Below are positions 1 through 5,782 of a stretch of DNA of 13,313 bases, piece after piece (within the stretch, counting starts at the first letter, position 1; each line of letters opens with the position of its first letter). A model generated the notes under the pieces. That model was not told the origin of the DNA, searched no databases, and worked only from the letters and a program-made list of their open reading frames with translations. A program made the translations under genes and the position numbers. This DNA comes from Sulfidibacterium sp964456625 (lineage in GTDB: Bacteria; Bacteroidota; Bacteroidia; Bacteroidales; F082), in contig CAYWBO010000076.1 in assembly GCA_964456625.1 (NCBI GenBank), forward strand, positions 1 to 13,313, read 5' to 3'.

Positions 1-1
1 T

Positions 2-74
2 GTTGCATTAAAAATGCAACCTGAAAATGCGTCCTCGTTGCAAACGAGGACGAGTTCGGATACTGCACTTTCAG
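2..74 (-). repeat. Two adjacent hairpins, candidate REP/IS200-type element or terminator
   Basis: Two perfect inverted repeats lie next to each other: GTTGCAT/ATGCAAC (2-8 with 14-20, loop TAAAA) and CGTCCTCGTT/AACGAGGACG (30-39 with 43-52, loop GCA). A further outer arm pairs 21-30 with 65-74. In minus-strand RNA or ssDNA its only mismatch (A27/C68) becomes a G-U pair, giving a long imperfect hairpin with a bulge of about 12 nt at 53-64. The block begins 22 bp past the stop of the minus-strand gene ending at 96, so it could end that transcript, although no clean T-run follows. The bulged-hairpin form is also typical of REP sequences handled by IS200-like Y1 transposases. The window edge prevents seeing whether a transposase lies to the left. 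Confidence 0.5.
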
Positions 75-95
75 AAAAAGGCTGTCATCCGCTGC

Positions 96-776
96 TTAGC
101 GTTGTTTCTTCCACATATAGTCCGGAACAGGGTGGACGGTGTCATGGGTCAGTCCCTGTTTCAGCATATTCCGGTTGTATCTTCTCCGGTTTCTGAGCAA
201 ATGGCGTTGCAATATGGCCTTTGAATTATACAGATTATACAGCGTCTGAATGGGACTGGAAAGGTGAACACCAACGTCGTAGGGTTTTATATGTAAACGG
301 GGATGGTCATACATTCCGTGGAAAAGATTCAGGGGTTGTGTCTGGGGTTTCATGTTGATGATCTGTTGCTTGAACATACGGTAGTTCAGGAAGGCATGAA
401 TGACCACTTCGTTGATCTGTACCGTATCTGCCCTCATAAAAAATCGTACCGGCGCTCTCAGCGACAAAAGGCTGTCGTTGACCGCAACCTCGGTATCTGC
501 ATATCCCAGTGAGGAGAACAGCAGCGTGTCGCCCAGCACCACGGCGAGGGTAAAACGCCCCTTGTCGTCAGTGAAAGTCCCCCTGAAACTTTCCCTGCTG
601 AAGACCTTGGCGTCCGCAACCGGCCTTAAGCTGTCGGCCGTCAGTACCACTCCGCTCAGCCCGATGAGATCCCGCTCGTGATGGTGTTGTGCCATTACCA
701 GGAACGGCAAATTGGCAAACAGGATCACAAAAAGAAACGTCTTGATATTCCCCTGTATGGTTCTTGGTTTCTTCAA
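96..776 (-). CDS. Secreted CarboxypepD_reg-like domain protein
   Basis: This encodes 226 residues with an N-terminal signal peptide (KK near the start, hydrophobic stretch about 13-28, cleavage likely between Ala29 and Gln30). Residues about 37-110 (LSGVVLTADSLRPVADAKVF..., then TDDKGRFTL and SSLGYADTEV) match the CarboxypepD_reg-like beta-sandwich common in Bacteroidota surface proteins, where it often precedes a TonB receptor. Here no receptor follows; the remaining ~115 residues are basic and I do not recognise them. The start is TTG at 774-776: no ATG lies in frame between an upstream stop (TAA at about 814-816) and residue 28, and TTG places MKK directly before the signal peptide. The function is unknown, with a periplasmic or outer-membrane location inferred. 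Confidence 0.75.
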   Translation of the reverse strand: MKKPRTIQGNIKTFLFVILFANLPFLVMAQHHHERDLIGLSGVVLTADSLRPVADAKVFSRESFRGTFTDDKGRFTLAVVLGDTLLFSSLGYADTEVAVNDSLLSLRAPVRFFMRADTVQINEVVIHAFLNYRMFKQQIINMKPQTQPLNLFHGMYDHPRLHIKPYDVGVHLSSPIQTLYNLYNSKAILQRHLLRNRRRYNRNMLKQGLTHDTVHPVPDYMWKKQR

Positions 777-915
777 AGAGTTAATGATTTGGTTTTGTAG
801 GAGTAAAGGTAACGGTTATCCCGGTGCCGGAATTTGAACAAATGTTGTCATTTCCTAATAAATCTTAAAGCCCCGGCAATCACTCCGGTGTTTAGCAGGA
901 ATTTTGATTGTAAAA

Positions 916-943
916 GTAGAGACGCAGGATTTTGCGCCGCTAC
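916..943 (+). repeat. GTAGAGACGC palindrome, copy A
   Basis: A 28-bp imperfect palindrome with arms GTAGAGACGCA and TGCGCCGCTAC around GGATTT. Read on the minus strand one mismatch becomes a G-U pair and the hairpin is followed by TTTTAC, so it may end the transcript of the minus-strand zinc-ribbon gene that stops at 986. It is related to copies at 1470 and 2422. Confidence 0.7.
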
Positions 944-985
944 GATTATTCAGTCCGGAACTAGCACCGTTTATGAAAGGATGTT

Positions 986-1393
986 TTACAATTCTTCGAT
1001 GATCTCAAACACATTGTCTTTATCGCCGTTGTTCCTGACGATCTCCTCCCAGTCGGCCTTGTTGATATAGGAGATCTGTTTCGTCAGGATGTTGCGGATC
1101 ACCAGGTCCTTCCGAACCACGGAAAAATTGCCGACCCACGATGAGATGAGGAGCGCAAAAAAGACAAATACAAAGACAAATGACATGTTCAGTTCGTAGA
1201 TCTCTGTCAGGATTGCCCAAAGTGTCATGATTACAAGAGTGATGACAATGGAAGCCGATCTGGTTTTCTGGTTATCCGTCAACAGGGTTCTGCAATTGGG
1301 ACACCGGATGATCTTGTCGCGGTGGCTCCACATATTCACACTGATTTTTGTATCACAGACAGGGCAGGGTTTTTTCAATAAATTGGGGTGCAT
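986..1393 (-). CDS. Small zinc-ribbon membrane protein
   Basis: A 135-residue protein. Residues 10-13 (CPVC) and 31-34 (CPNC) form a CxxC-17-CxxC zinc ribbon. Two hydrophobic segments follow at about 47-63 and 70-87, separated by a short polar turn (EIYELN), so a hairpin in the membrane with both ends on the cytoplasmic side is likely. The C-terminal ~45 residues are soluble and mixed-charge, ending in an acidic EIIEEL tail. It resembles the group of short Bacteroidota proteins with a cysteine-rich head and two membrane helices; I cannot name a characterised member. The ATG at 1391-1393 gives a full zinc ribbon at the N-terminus. It stands alone, flanked by palindromic repeats on both sides. 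Function unknown. Confidence 0.75.
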   Translation of the reverse strand: MHPNLLKKPCPVCDTKISVNMWSHRDKIIRCPNCRTLLTDNQKTRSASIVITLVIMTLWAILTEIYELNMSFVFVFVFFALLISSWVGNFSVVRKDLVIRNILTKQISYINKADWEEIVRNNGDKDNVFEIIEEL

Positions 1394-1469
1394 AATTCTT
1401 GTATGAGATGATGTTTAACGTTAGGGTTTTGGTTTTTAACAAGGTAAAGTTAAGAAAATATTTGGAAAG

Positions 1470-1497
1470 GTAGAAACGCAAGATTTTGAATCTCTAC
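1470..1497 (+). repeat. GTAGAGACGC palindrome, copy B
   Basis: A 28-bp copy beginning GTAGAAACGCAAG and ending TCTCTAC. It is the most degenerate in its right half (GAATCTCTAC instead of GCGTCTCTAC). It sits between the divergent zinc-ribbon and oxidoreductase genes, 38 bp before the latter, and contains the TTG that could act as the -33 element of that gene's promoter. Confidence 0.7.
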
Positions 1498-1519
1498 TGG
1501 CCGTTTTATCGTAATTTTG
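1486..1519 (+). promoter_or_regulatory. Putative Bacteroidota promoter of the oxidoreductase gene
   Basis: TAATTTTG at 1512-1519 matches the Bacteroidota -7 consensus TAnnTTTG. A TTG at 1486-1488 lies 23 bp upstream, at the long end of the accepted 17-23 bp spacing. The start codon is 16 bp downstream, giving a very short leader. This is motif-based only. Confidence 0.4.
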
Positions 1520-1535
1520 AAGCAAAAACAGAAGG

Positions 1536-2399
1536 ATGAAAGTTGCTTTTATAGGTTTGGGAATCATGGGAAGCCGCATGGCTGCCAATCTTTTGAAACA
1601 CGGTGTGGATCTGACGGTGTACAACCGTACCAGGGAAAGTGCGTTGCCGTTAAAGGAAAAGGGAGCCAACGTGGCGGCTTCGGCTGCGGAAGCGGTGCAG
1701 GACGCCGATGTGGTGTTCAGTATGCTCTCTACGCCGCAGGTGGTGGCGGATATATTCTGGGGCGAAGGAGCTGCATTGCAGTCCATGAAAAAAGGTGCCT
1801 GGTGGCTGGACAGCACCACCGTGAATCCTTCTTTCAGCCTGGAGTCGAAAGCCGAAGCTGAAAAGGCAGGCGTAAGGTTTCTGGATGCCCCGGTATCGGG
1901 TTCCAAACCCCAGGCCGAAAATGCCGAACTGCTGTTTCTGGTGGGATCAACGGAAGAAGAAGCCCGGGAACTGGACGGGTTTTTTAACATGATGGGGAAG
2001 AAGACTTTCTATATGGGTTCCGCAGGCCAGGGCGCTTCTTTTAAGATGATCATCAACATGATGATGGCACAGGAGATGGCTTTGTTTTCTGAAGCCGTGC
2101 TGCTGGGCGAGAAGATGGGCATTTCCAGGGATTTTCTGCTGGAGACTTTGCCCAATTTGGTCGTAACGCCACCGTTCGTGAAAAACAAGATCCATGCGAT
2201 CTCAACAGGCAATTTCGAAGTGATGTTCCCACTGGAATGGATGCACAAAGACCTGCACCTGGCGGCAGTTTCGGCTTATGAAAACAACCGGCCGCTGTAT
2301 CTTGCCAATGTGGCCAAGGAGCTATTCGAAGGAGCCAAAGCCAAAGGAATGGGGAGGCTGGATTTCTCGGCTATTTTTGAATACCTGGAAAAGCATTGA
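1536..2399 (+). CDS. NAD(P)-dependent beta-hydroxyacid dehydrogenase (GLYR/3-HIBADH family)
   Basis: A 287-residue soluble enzyme, the usual length of the 3-hydroxyisobutyrate dehydrogenase/glyoxylate-succinic semialdehyde reductase superfamily. The N-terminal Rossmann fold has GLGIMG at 7-12, and strand 2 ends in NRT (30-32), the pattern of NADPH-preferring glyoxylate reductases rather than NADH-binding Asp enzymes. The substrate loop DAPVSGSKPQAE is at 117-128, and the catalytic motif GQGASFKMIINMMM places the catalytic Lys at 170 with Asn174 four residues on. The C-terminal half is the all-helical domain. The family reduces short semialdehydes or glyoxylate; the substrate here cannot be fixed from sequence. 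It is monocistronic and convergent with the SUI1/lipid-kinase pair. The start ATG directly precedes the first beta strand. Confidence 0.9.
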   Translation: MKVAFIGLGIMGSRMAANLLKHGVDLTVYNRTRESALPLKEKGANVAASAAEAVQDADVVFSMLSTPQVVADIFWGEGAALQSMKKGAWWLDSTTVNPSFSLESKAEAEKAGVRFLDAPVSGSKPQAENAELLFLVGSTEEEARELDGFFNMMGKKTFYMGSAGQGASFKMIINMMMAQEMALFSEAVLLGEKMGISRDFLLETLPNLVVTPPFVKNKIHAISTGNFEVMFPLEWMHKDLHLAAVSAYENNRPLYLANVAKELFEGAKAKGMGRLDFSAIFEYLEKH

Positions 2400-2421
2400 T
2401 GCTACAGATAAAAAATCTTCC

Positions 2422-2449
2422 GTAGAGACGCAAGATCTTACGTCTCTAT
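2422..2449 (+). repeat. GTAGAGACGC palindrome, copy C
   Basis: The best-preserved copy: arms GTAGAGACG and CGTCTCTAT around a palindromic AAGATCTT core, so nearly all 28 bp can pair. It fills most of the gap between the convergent oxidoreductase (stop at 2399) and SUI1 (stop at 2458) genes and could end transcription from either side. On the minus strand a run of six Ts follows after a few bases (complement of 2412-2417). Confidence 0.75.
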
Positions 2450-2457
2450 AAAAATGA

Positions 2458-2787
2458 TTACAAAACCTTTGTCTTATAACCTTTCTTTTCCAACGCCGTT
2501 TTTACCTGCGTACGGAAATCGCCCTGGATGAGAATTTCACCGTCTTTGGCCGAGCCGCCGACGCCGCACTGTGTTTTCAGGATCTTGGCCAGGTCCTTCA
2601 ATGCGTCTTCCGGTCCCTGGAATCCGGTGATCAGCGTGACTTTTTTGCCGGCCCGTTGTTTTTTGTCCAGTGCAATGCGTAACATTTGCTTTTCGGGCGG
2701 AACCAAAGGAATTTCCTCTTCTTCGTTGTCATAAACGAAATCAGGGTCGGTGGAATATACTATGGGGTTGTTTTTATTTGATTTCAT
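2458..2787 (-). CDS. SUI1/YciH-type translation initiation factor (eIF1 homologue)
   Basis: A 109-residue protein of the bacterial SUI1 family. The domain occupies about 35-109. The signature KTQCGVGGSAKDGEILIQGD at 71-90 is the conserved loop and strand of eIF1/SUI1 proteins, which bind near the P site of the small ribosomal subunit and affect start-codon discrimination. Residues 1-33 are a disordered acidic head (DNEEEEIP at 20-27). E. coli YciH is the closest well-known relative; the bacterial role is less clear than the eukaryotic one. Its first 14 bases overlap the end of the upstream lipid kinase gene, which indicates a shared transcript and possible translational coupling. There is no other Met before residue 35. 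Confidence 0.92.
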   Translation of the reverse strand: MKSNKNNPIVYSTDPDFVYDNEEEEIPLVPPEKQMLRIALDKKQRAGKKVTLITGFQGPEDALKDLAKILKTQCGVGGSAKDGEILIQGDFRTQVKTALEKKGYKTKVL

Positions 2788-3685
2788 GATCGGGAATGAT
2801 TACCTGTAGTGAAAGCGGGTTCACTGTAATTTCTAATTTCTTATCAATCCTGGAGGCTTCTCCGTCGATGTTAACTACACGGTTTCTTGACTGGCTGACA
2901 AAGAAGTGAGAAGCCCGGATGGTTTCCACATACTGCGATTTGTCGATGGCTCGCAACAGCATCAGGTTGGCGATGATAGGCAGCGTAAAGATGTTCGGTT
3001 TCTGTACGATACAGATGTCCAGCTGTCCGTCACGAAGTTGTGCATTGGGGGCGATGGTGGTATTGTAACCAAACTGGTTGGAGTTGGCAAAGCTGATGAA
3101 CAGCGCACGGGTAACAATGACGGTGCCGTCGTCGAATTCGAGCTTGTATTTCTTAGGCTTGTATCGGATGTAGTTGTTGGTGATGAGGTTGGCGTAGGTG
3201 AAGAAACCCCGGCGTTTGACCCTGGCAAACAGCTTGGCAATTTTGGCATCGAAGCCTACGCCGGCGATACTGATAAATGGCACTCCGTTGATGGAAGCTG
3301 TGTCGATGTCGGTAACCTGAAAATCGTTGATGAGCCTGAGTGCTGACGGGATCAGGCGCGGGATGCCCAGGTGCCTCGCCAGGCCGTTGCCGGAGCCCAG
3401 TGGCACGATCCCCAGCACGCTCTTGCTGCCGATCATCTGCGATGCCACCTCGTTGATGGTTCCATCACCGCCCACGGCTACGATGACATCCGTGTTTTTT
3501 TCGACCGCAGTTTTGCTGAGCTCGATGGCATGTCCGGCATATTCGGTGTATTTAAACTCGAGATTGAATTTTCTCTTGTCCAGGTGCTTTTTAATGCTTG
3601 CCGTTAAATTGGTGCCCCGTTTCGCCCCGGAAATAGGGTTAATGATGAACAGAATGCTTTTTTTCTTTAGTTGCTCCTCTTGCAT
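2774..3685 (-). CDS. Diacylglycerol/lipid kinase, YegS/Rv2252/BmrU family
   Basis: A 303-residue cytoplasmic lipid kinase with the DAGK catalytic domain. NPISG at 16-20 opens the nucleotide-binding fold, GGDGTINEV at 72-80 is the GGDGT phosphate-binding signature, and GSGNGLARHLGIP at 97-109 is the second conserved loop. The C-terminal beta-sandwich contains the NIDGE motif that contributes to the active site. Family members phosphorylate diacylglycerol or related lipids using ATP and feed phospholipid recycling; the lipid used here is not evident. It is the first gene of a two-gene unit with SUI1 and is divergent from the M23 peptidase. The chosen start (MQEEQLKKKS) precedes the first beta strand by the usual few basic residues. 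Confidence 0.92.
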   Translation of the reverse strand: MQEEQLKKKSILFIINPISGAKRGTNLTASIKKHLDKRKFNLEFKYTEYAGHAIELSKTAVEKNTDVIVAVGGDGTINEVASQMIGSKSVLGIVPLGSGNGLARHLGIPRLIPSALRLINDFQVTDIDTASINGVPFISIAGVGFDAKIAKLFARVKRRGFFTYANLITNNYIRYKPKKYKLEFDDGTVIVTRALFISFANSNQFGYNTTIAPNAQLRDGQLDICIVQKPNIFTLPIIANLMLLRAIDKSQYVETIRASHFFVSQSRNRVVNIDGEASRIDKKLEITVNPLSLQVIIPDHEIK

Positions 3686-3750
3686 TTGTCAGTGTTTCGC
3701 TTTTCCGGTTGCAGGCTGTGACTTGTTTGTTTCCCGCCCCAGAAAACACG

Positions 3751-3758
3751 CAAAGTTA
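3751..3758 (-). promoter_or_regulatory. Putative -7 element for the lipid kinase-SUI1 unit
   Basis: On the minus strand this reads TAACTTTG, a full match to TAnnTTTG, 65 bp upstream of the kinase start and inside the divergent intergenic region. I see no TTG at 17-23 bp upstream, so the -33 part is weak. Confidence 0.45.
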
Positions 3759-3860
3759 ATAAATTCGGCCACAGCCATCCATAAAAGTTTAATGAATTTC
3801 AGGTTTTGGAAACCGACACTTCCTGTGGGTTATAGAATGGATTGTTTCATGCTATTTTCT

Positions 3861-3868
3861 TATTTTTG
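3861..3868 (+). promoter_or_regulatory. Putative -7 element for the M23 peptidase gene
   Basis: TATTTTTG fits TAnnTTTG and is 41 bp upstream of the ATG. A TTG at 3842-3844 lies 16 bp before it, slightly closer than usual. A small palindrome, CAGCT-AC-AGCTG (3874-3885), falls at about the expected transcription start. Confidence 0.45.
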
Positions 3869-3909
3869 CAGTGCAGCTACAGCTGTGAGCAATTTGATTT
3901 GTGACTATT

Positions 3910-5679
3910 ATGATCAGGACTTTTACCCGAAAACGGGCATCATTTCTTTTTTGTTTGGTTTTTATGCTTTCCTTGCTTTTTGTTCCCTCCGTGCAGGCCC
4001 AGGAACAAAAGATCAAGACCGACTTCCGCTCTCCGGTGGACTTTCCACTTTATTTATCCGGGACTTTTGGTGAATTGAGAGCCGGTCACTTTCATTCCGG
4101 TATCGACATCAAGACTTATGGTGTGACAGGGAAGAAAGTACATGCCGTCGCTAACGGCTATATCTCGCGTATCAATGTGTCGCTGACGGGCTACGGAAAT
4201 GCATTGTACATTACCCATCCGGATGGATATGTTTCTGTTTACGGGCACCTTGAGCGGTTTAATGCGCAAATCCGGAAGTTTGTCAGGGCGGTGCAGTACC
4301 ATCGGCAGTCGTTTACCCTGGAGATCTTTCCCCCGAAAGGGAAACTGCCCGTGAAAAGGGGGGAGGTGATCGCTTATTCCGGCGAAAGTGGTGGTGCCGA
4401 AGGGCCGCATCTGCATTTTGAAGTCCGGGAAGCCCGGACGGAATTTCCTGTGAATCCGTTGTTGTTTCAGGGGATTCATGTAGTGGATCATCGAATGCCA
4501 AAAATTTACCGGCTGGCAGTTTACAAAAAAATTGCTGAACCCTGTAAGCATGTTCCCGATACTTCGGTTTACCTCGTTTCGGGTTCGGGCAAAGCGTGTC
4601 ACATCCGGAATCATCCGGTTATAAAAGTTTCAGGCCCTTTTTCGCTGGGATTGGAAAGTAATGATGAGATGGACCATGTATCCAACCGTGACGGGGATTA
4701 CAGCATCAGGCTTTATGAAGACAAACAGTTGGTTTGGGGACTGGCGTTGAATAAGATTTCATTTTTTACTACAAGGTATATCAACAGCCTGATCGACTAC
4801 AATTATTATGAAAAAACCGGTCGCCGGCTGGTGCGTACGCAGGTGGATACCAACAACCGGGTTCCCAATTATTTCTCTGTAAAGGATGAAGGTATCTTCC
4901 GCTTCCACGATAAAAAAGTACATCATTTTAAATACGAGGTGGCCGATATCTACGGGAATACTTCTGTTTTTGAATTCAGCATGCAGGAAGCGCCTGCCGA
5001 GAACTGTAAAGGAAAGAAGGCGAAAATCAAAAAACCGGTAACGGGACATTCGTTTCGGTTTAACCGGGATGAAAAGATCAACACACCGGATCTCCGGCTG
5101 AATTTTCCCAGGAACAGTTTTTACCGTTCGTTTCTCTTCCGTTTGAAGATTTTCCCCAAAAGAGAAGGGCTGTTTTCGCCCATCTATGCTGTGGGTACCC
5201 GTTTCGTGCCTGTGCAGCGGTATTTTGACCTTGCCATTAAAGTACCGAGAATCGACATGCGTCTTTTAAAGAAACTTTATATCGCTTATGCGGAGGACAA
5301 AAAATCGCACTTCTACACCTATGCAGGCGGAAAGTATGCCAAGGGTTGGCTGCATGCCAAGGCACGTACGCTGGGTTGTTATGCGATCAAGGCTGATACT
5401 GTTCGTCCTGATGTAAGGCCTGTCAATTTCAAGAACGGAACCCATCTGGTAAAACAAAAATCGCTGCGGGTGATGATAAAGGATAAACCTACTGGAGTCC
5501 GCGACTACCGCCCGACACTTAATGGCCACTGGATTCTGATGGAATATCTGCCGAAGAAGAATTTGCTTGTCTATCATTTCGATCAGTATCTGAAGAAGGG
5601 GAAAAACGAATTCCGGCTGGTGGTACATGACATGGTGGGCAACGCCACGGTGCTGAAAGCAACGATTTACAGGAAGTAA
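3910..5679 (+). CDS. Secreted M23 (LytM-type) metallopeptidase with long C-terminal region
   Basis: A 589-residue exported protein. The signal peptide runs from a basic start (RTFTRKR) through a hydrophobic core at about 11-26 to VQA-Q at residues 28-31. The M23 domain covers about 40-185. His62 and Asp66 in HFHSGID and His167/His169 in GPHLHFE supply the HxxxD and HxH zinc ligands, so the enzyme should be active, most likely cutting peptidoglycan cross-bridges or stem peptides in the periplasm. The ~400 residues after it have alternating aromatic-polar patterns suggesting beta-sandwich domains and match no family I can name. ATG at 3910 is preferred to the in-frame GTG at 3901 because it gives a normal signal peptide. 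It is monocistronic, divergent from the lipid kinase and convergent with the nucleotidase. Confidence 0.9.
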   Translation: MIRTFTRKRASFLFCLVFMLSLLFVPSVQAQEQKIKTDFRSPVDFPLYLSGTFGELRAGHFHSGIDIKTYGVTGKKVHAVANGYISRINVSLTGYGNALYITHPDGYVSVYGHLERFNAQIRKFVRAVQYHRQSFTLEIFPPKGKLPVKRGEVIAYSGESGGAEGPHLHFEVREARTEFPVNPLLFQGIHVVDHRMPKIYRLAVYKKIAEPCKHVPDTSVYLVSGSGKACHIRNHPVIKVSGPFSLGLESNDEMDHVSNRDGDYSIRLYEDKQLVWGLALNKISFFTTRYINSLIDYNYYEKTGRRLVRTQVDTNNRVPNYFSVKDEGIFRFHDKKVHHFKYEVADIYGNTSVFEFSMQEAPAENCKGKKAKIKKPVTGHSFRFNRDEKINTPDLRLNFPRNSFYRSFLFRLKIFPKREGLFSPIYAVGTRFVPVQRYFDLAIKVPRIDMRLLKKLYIAYAEDKKSHFYTYAGGKYAKGWLHAKARTLGCYAIKADTVRPDVRPVNFKNGTHLVKQKSLRVMIKDKPTGVRDYRPTLNGHWILMEYLPKKNLLVYHFDQYLKKGKNEFRLVVHDMVGNATVLKATIYRK

Positions 5680-5686
5680 GAACCTA

Positions 5687-5725
5687 GTCAGACAATGGTC
5701 AGACAGTTGTGAATTCTGTCAGACA
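5687..5725 (+). repeat. Three direct copies of GTCAGACA
   Basis: The octamer GTCAGACA occurs at 5687-5694, 5698-5705 and 5718-5725, with starts 11 and 20 bp apart, in the gap between the M23 peptidase stop and the nucleotidase terminator. GACAG/CTGTC within the block can also pair. The role is unknown. Confidence 0.6.
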
Positions 5726-5755
5726 AAAAACAGGCCCGCATTTCTGCAGGCCTGT
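5725..5755 (-). terminator. Rho-independent terminator of the nucleotidase transcript
   Basis: On the minus strand ACAGGCC pairs with GGCCTGT (5749-5755 with 5730-5736), with three more pairs inside the loop, followed at once by six Ts (complement of 5725-5730). It lies 28 bp past the nucleotidase stop. The plus-strand side lacks a T-run, so it serves mainly the minus-strand unit. Confidence 0.85.
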
Positions 5756-5782
5756 ATCAGAAAATCTTATTAAATGGTGACT

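Noticed and set aside
3327..4073. A 248-codon open frame on the plus strand
   Set aside because: It is antisense to the lipid kinase and then out of frame with the M23 peptidase signal peptide; both overlapped genes are strongly supported.
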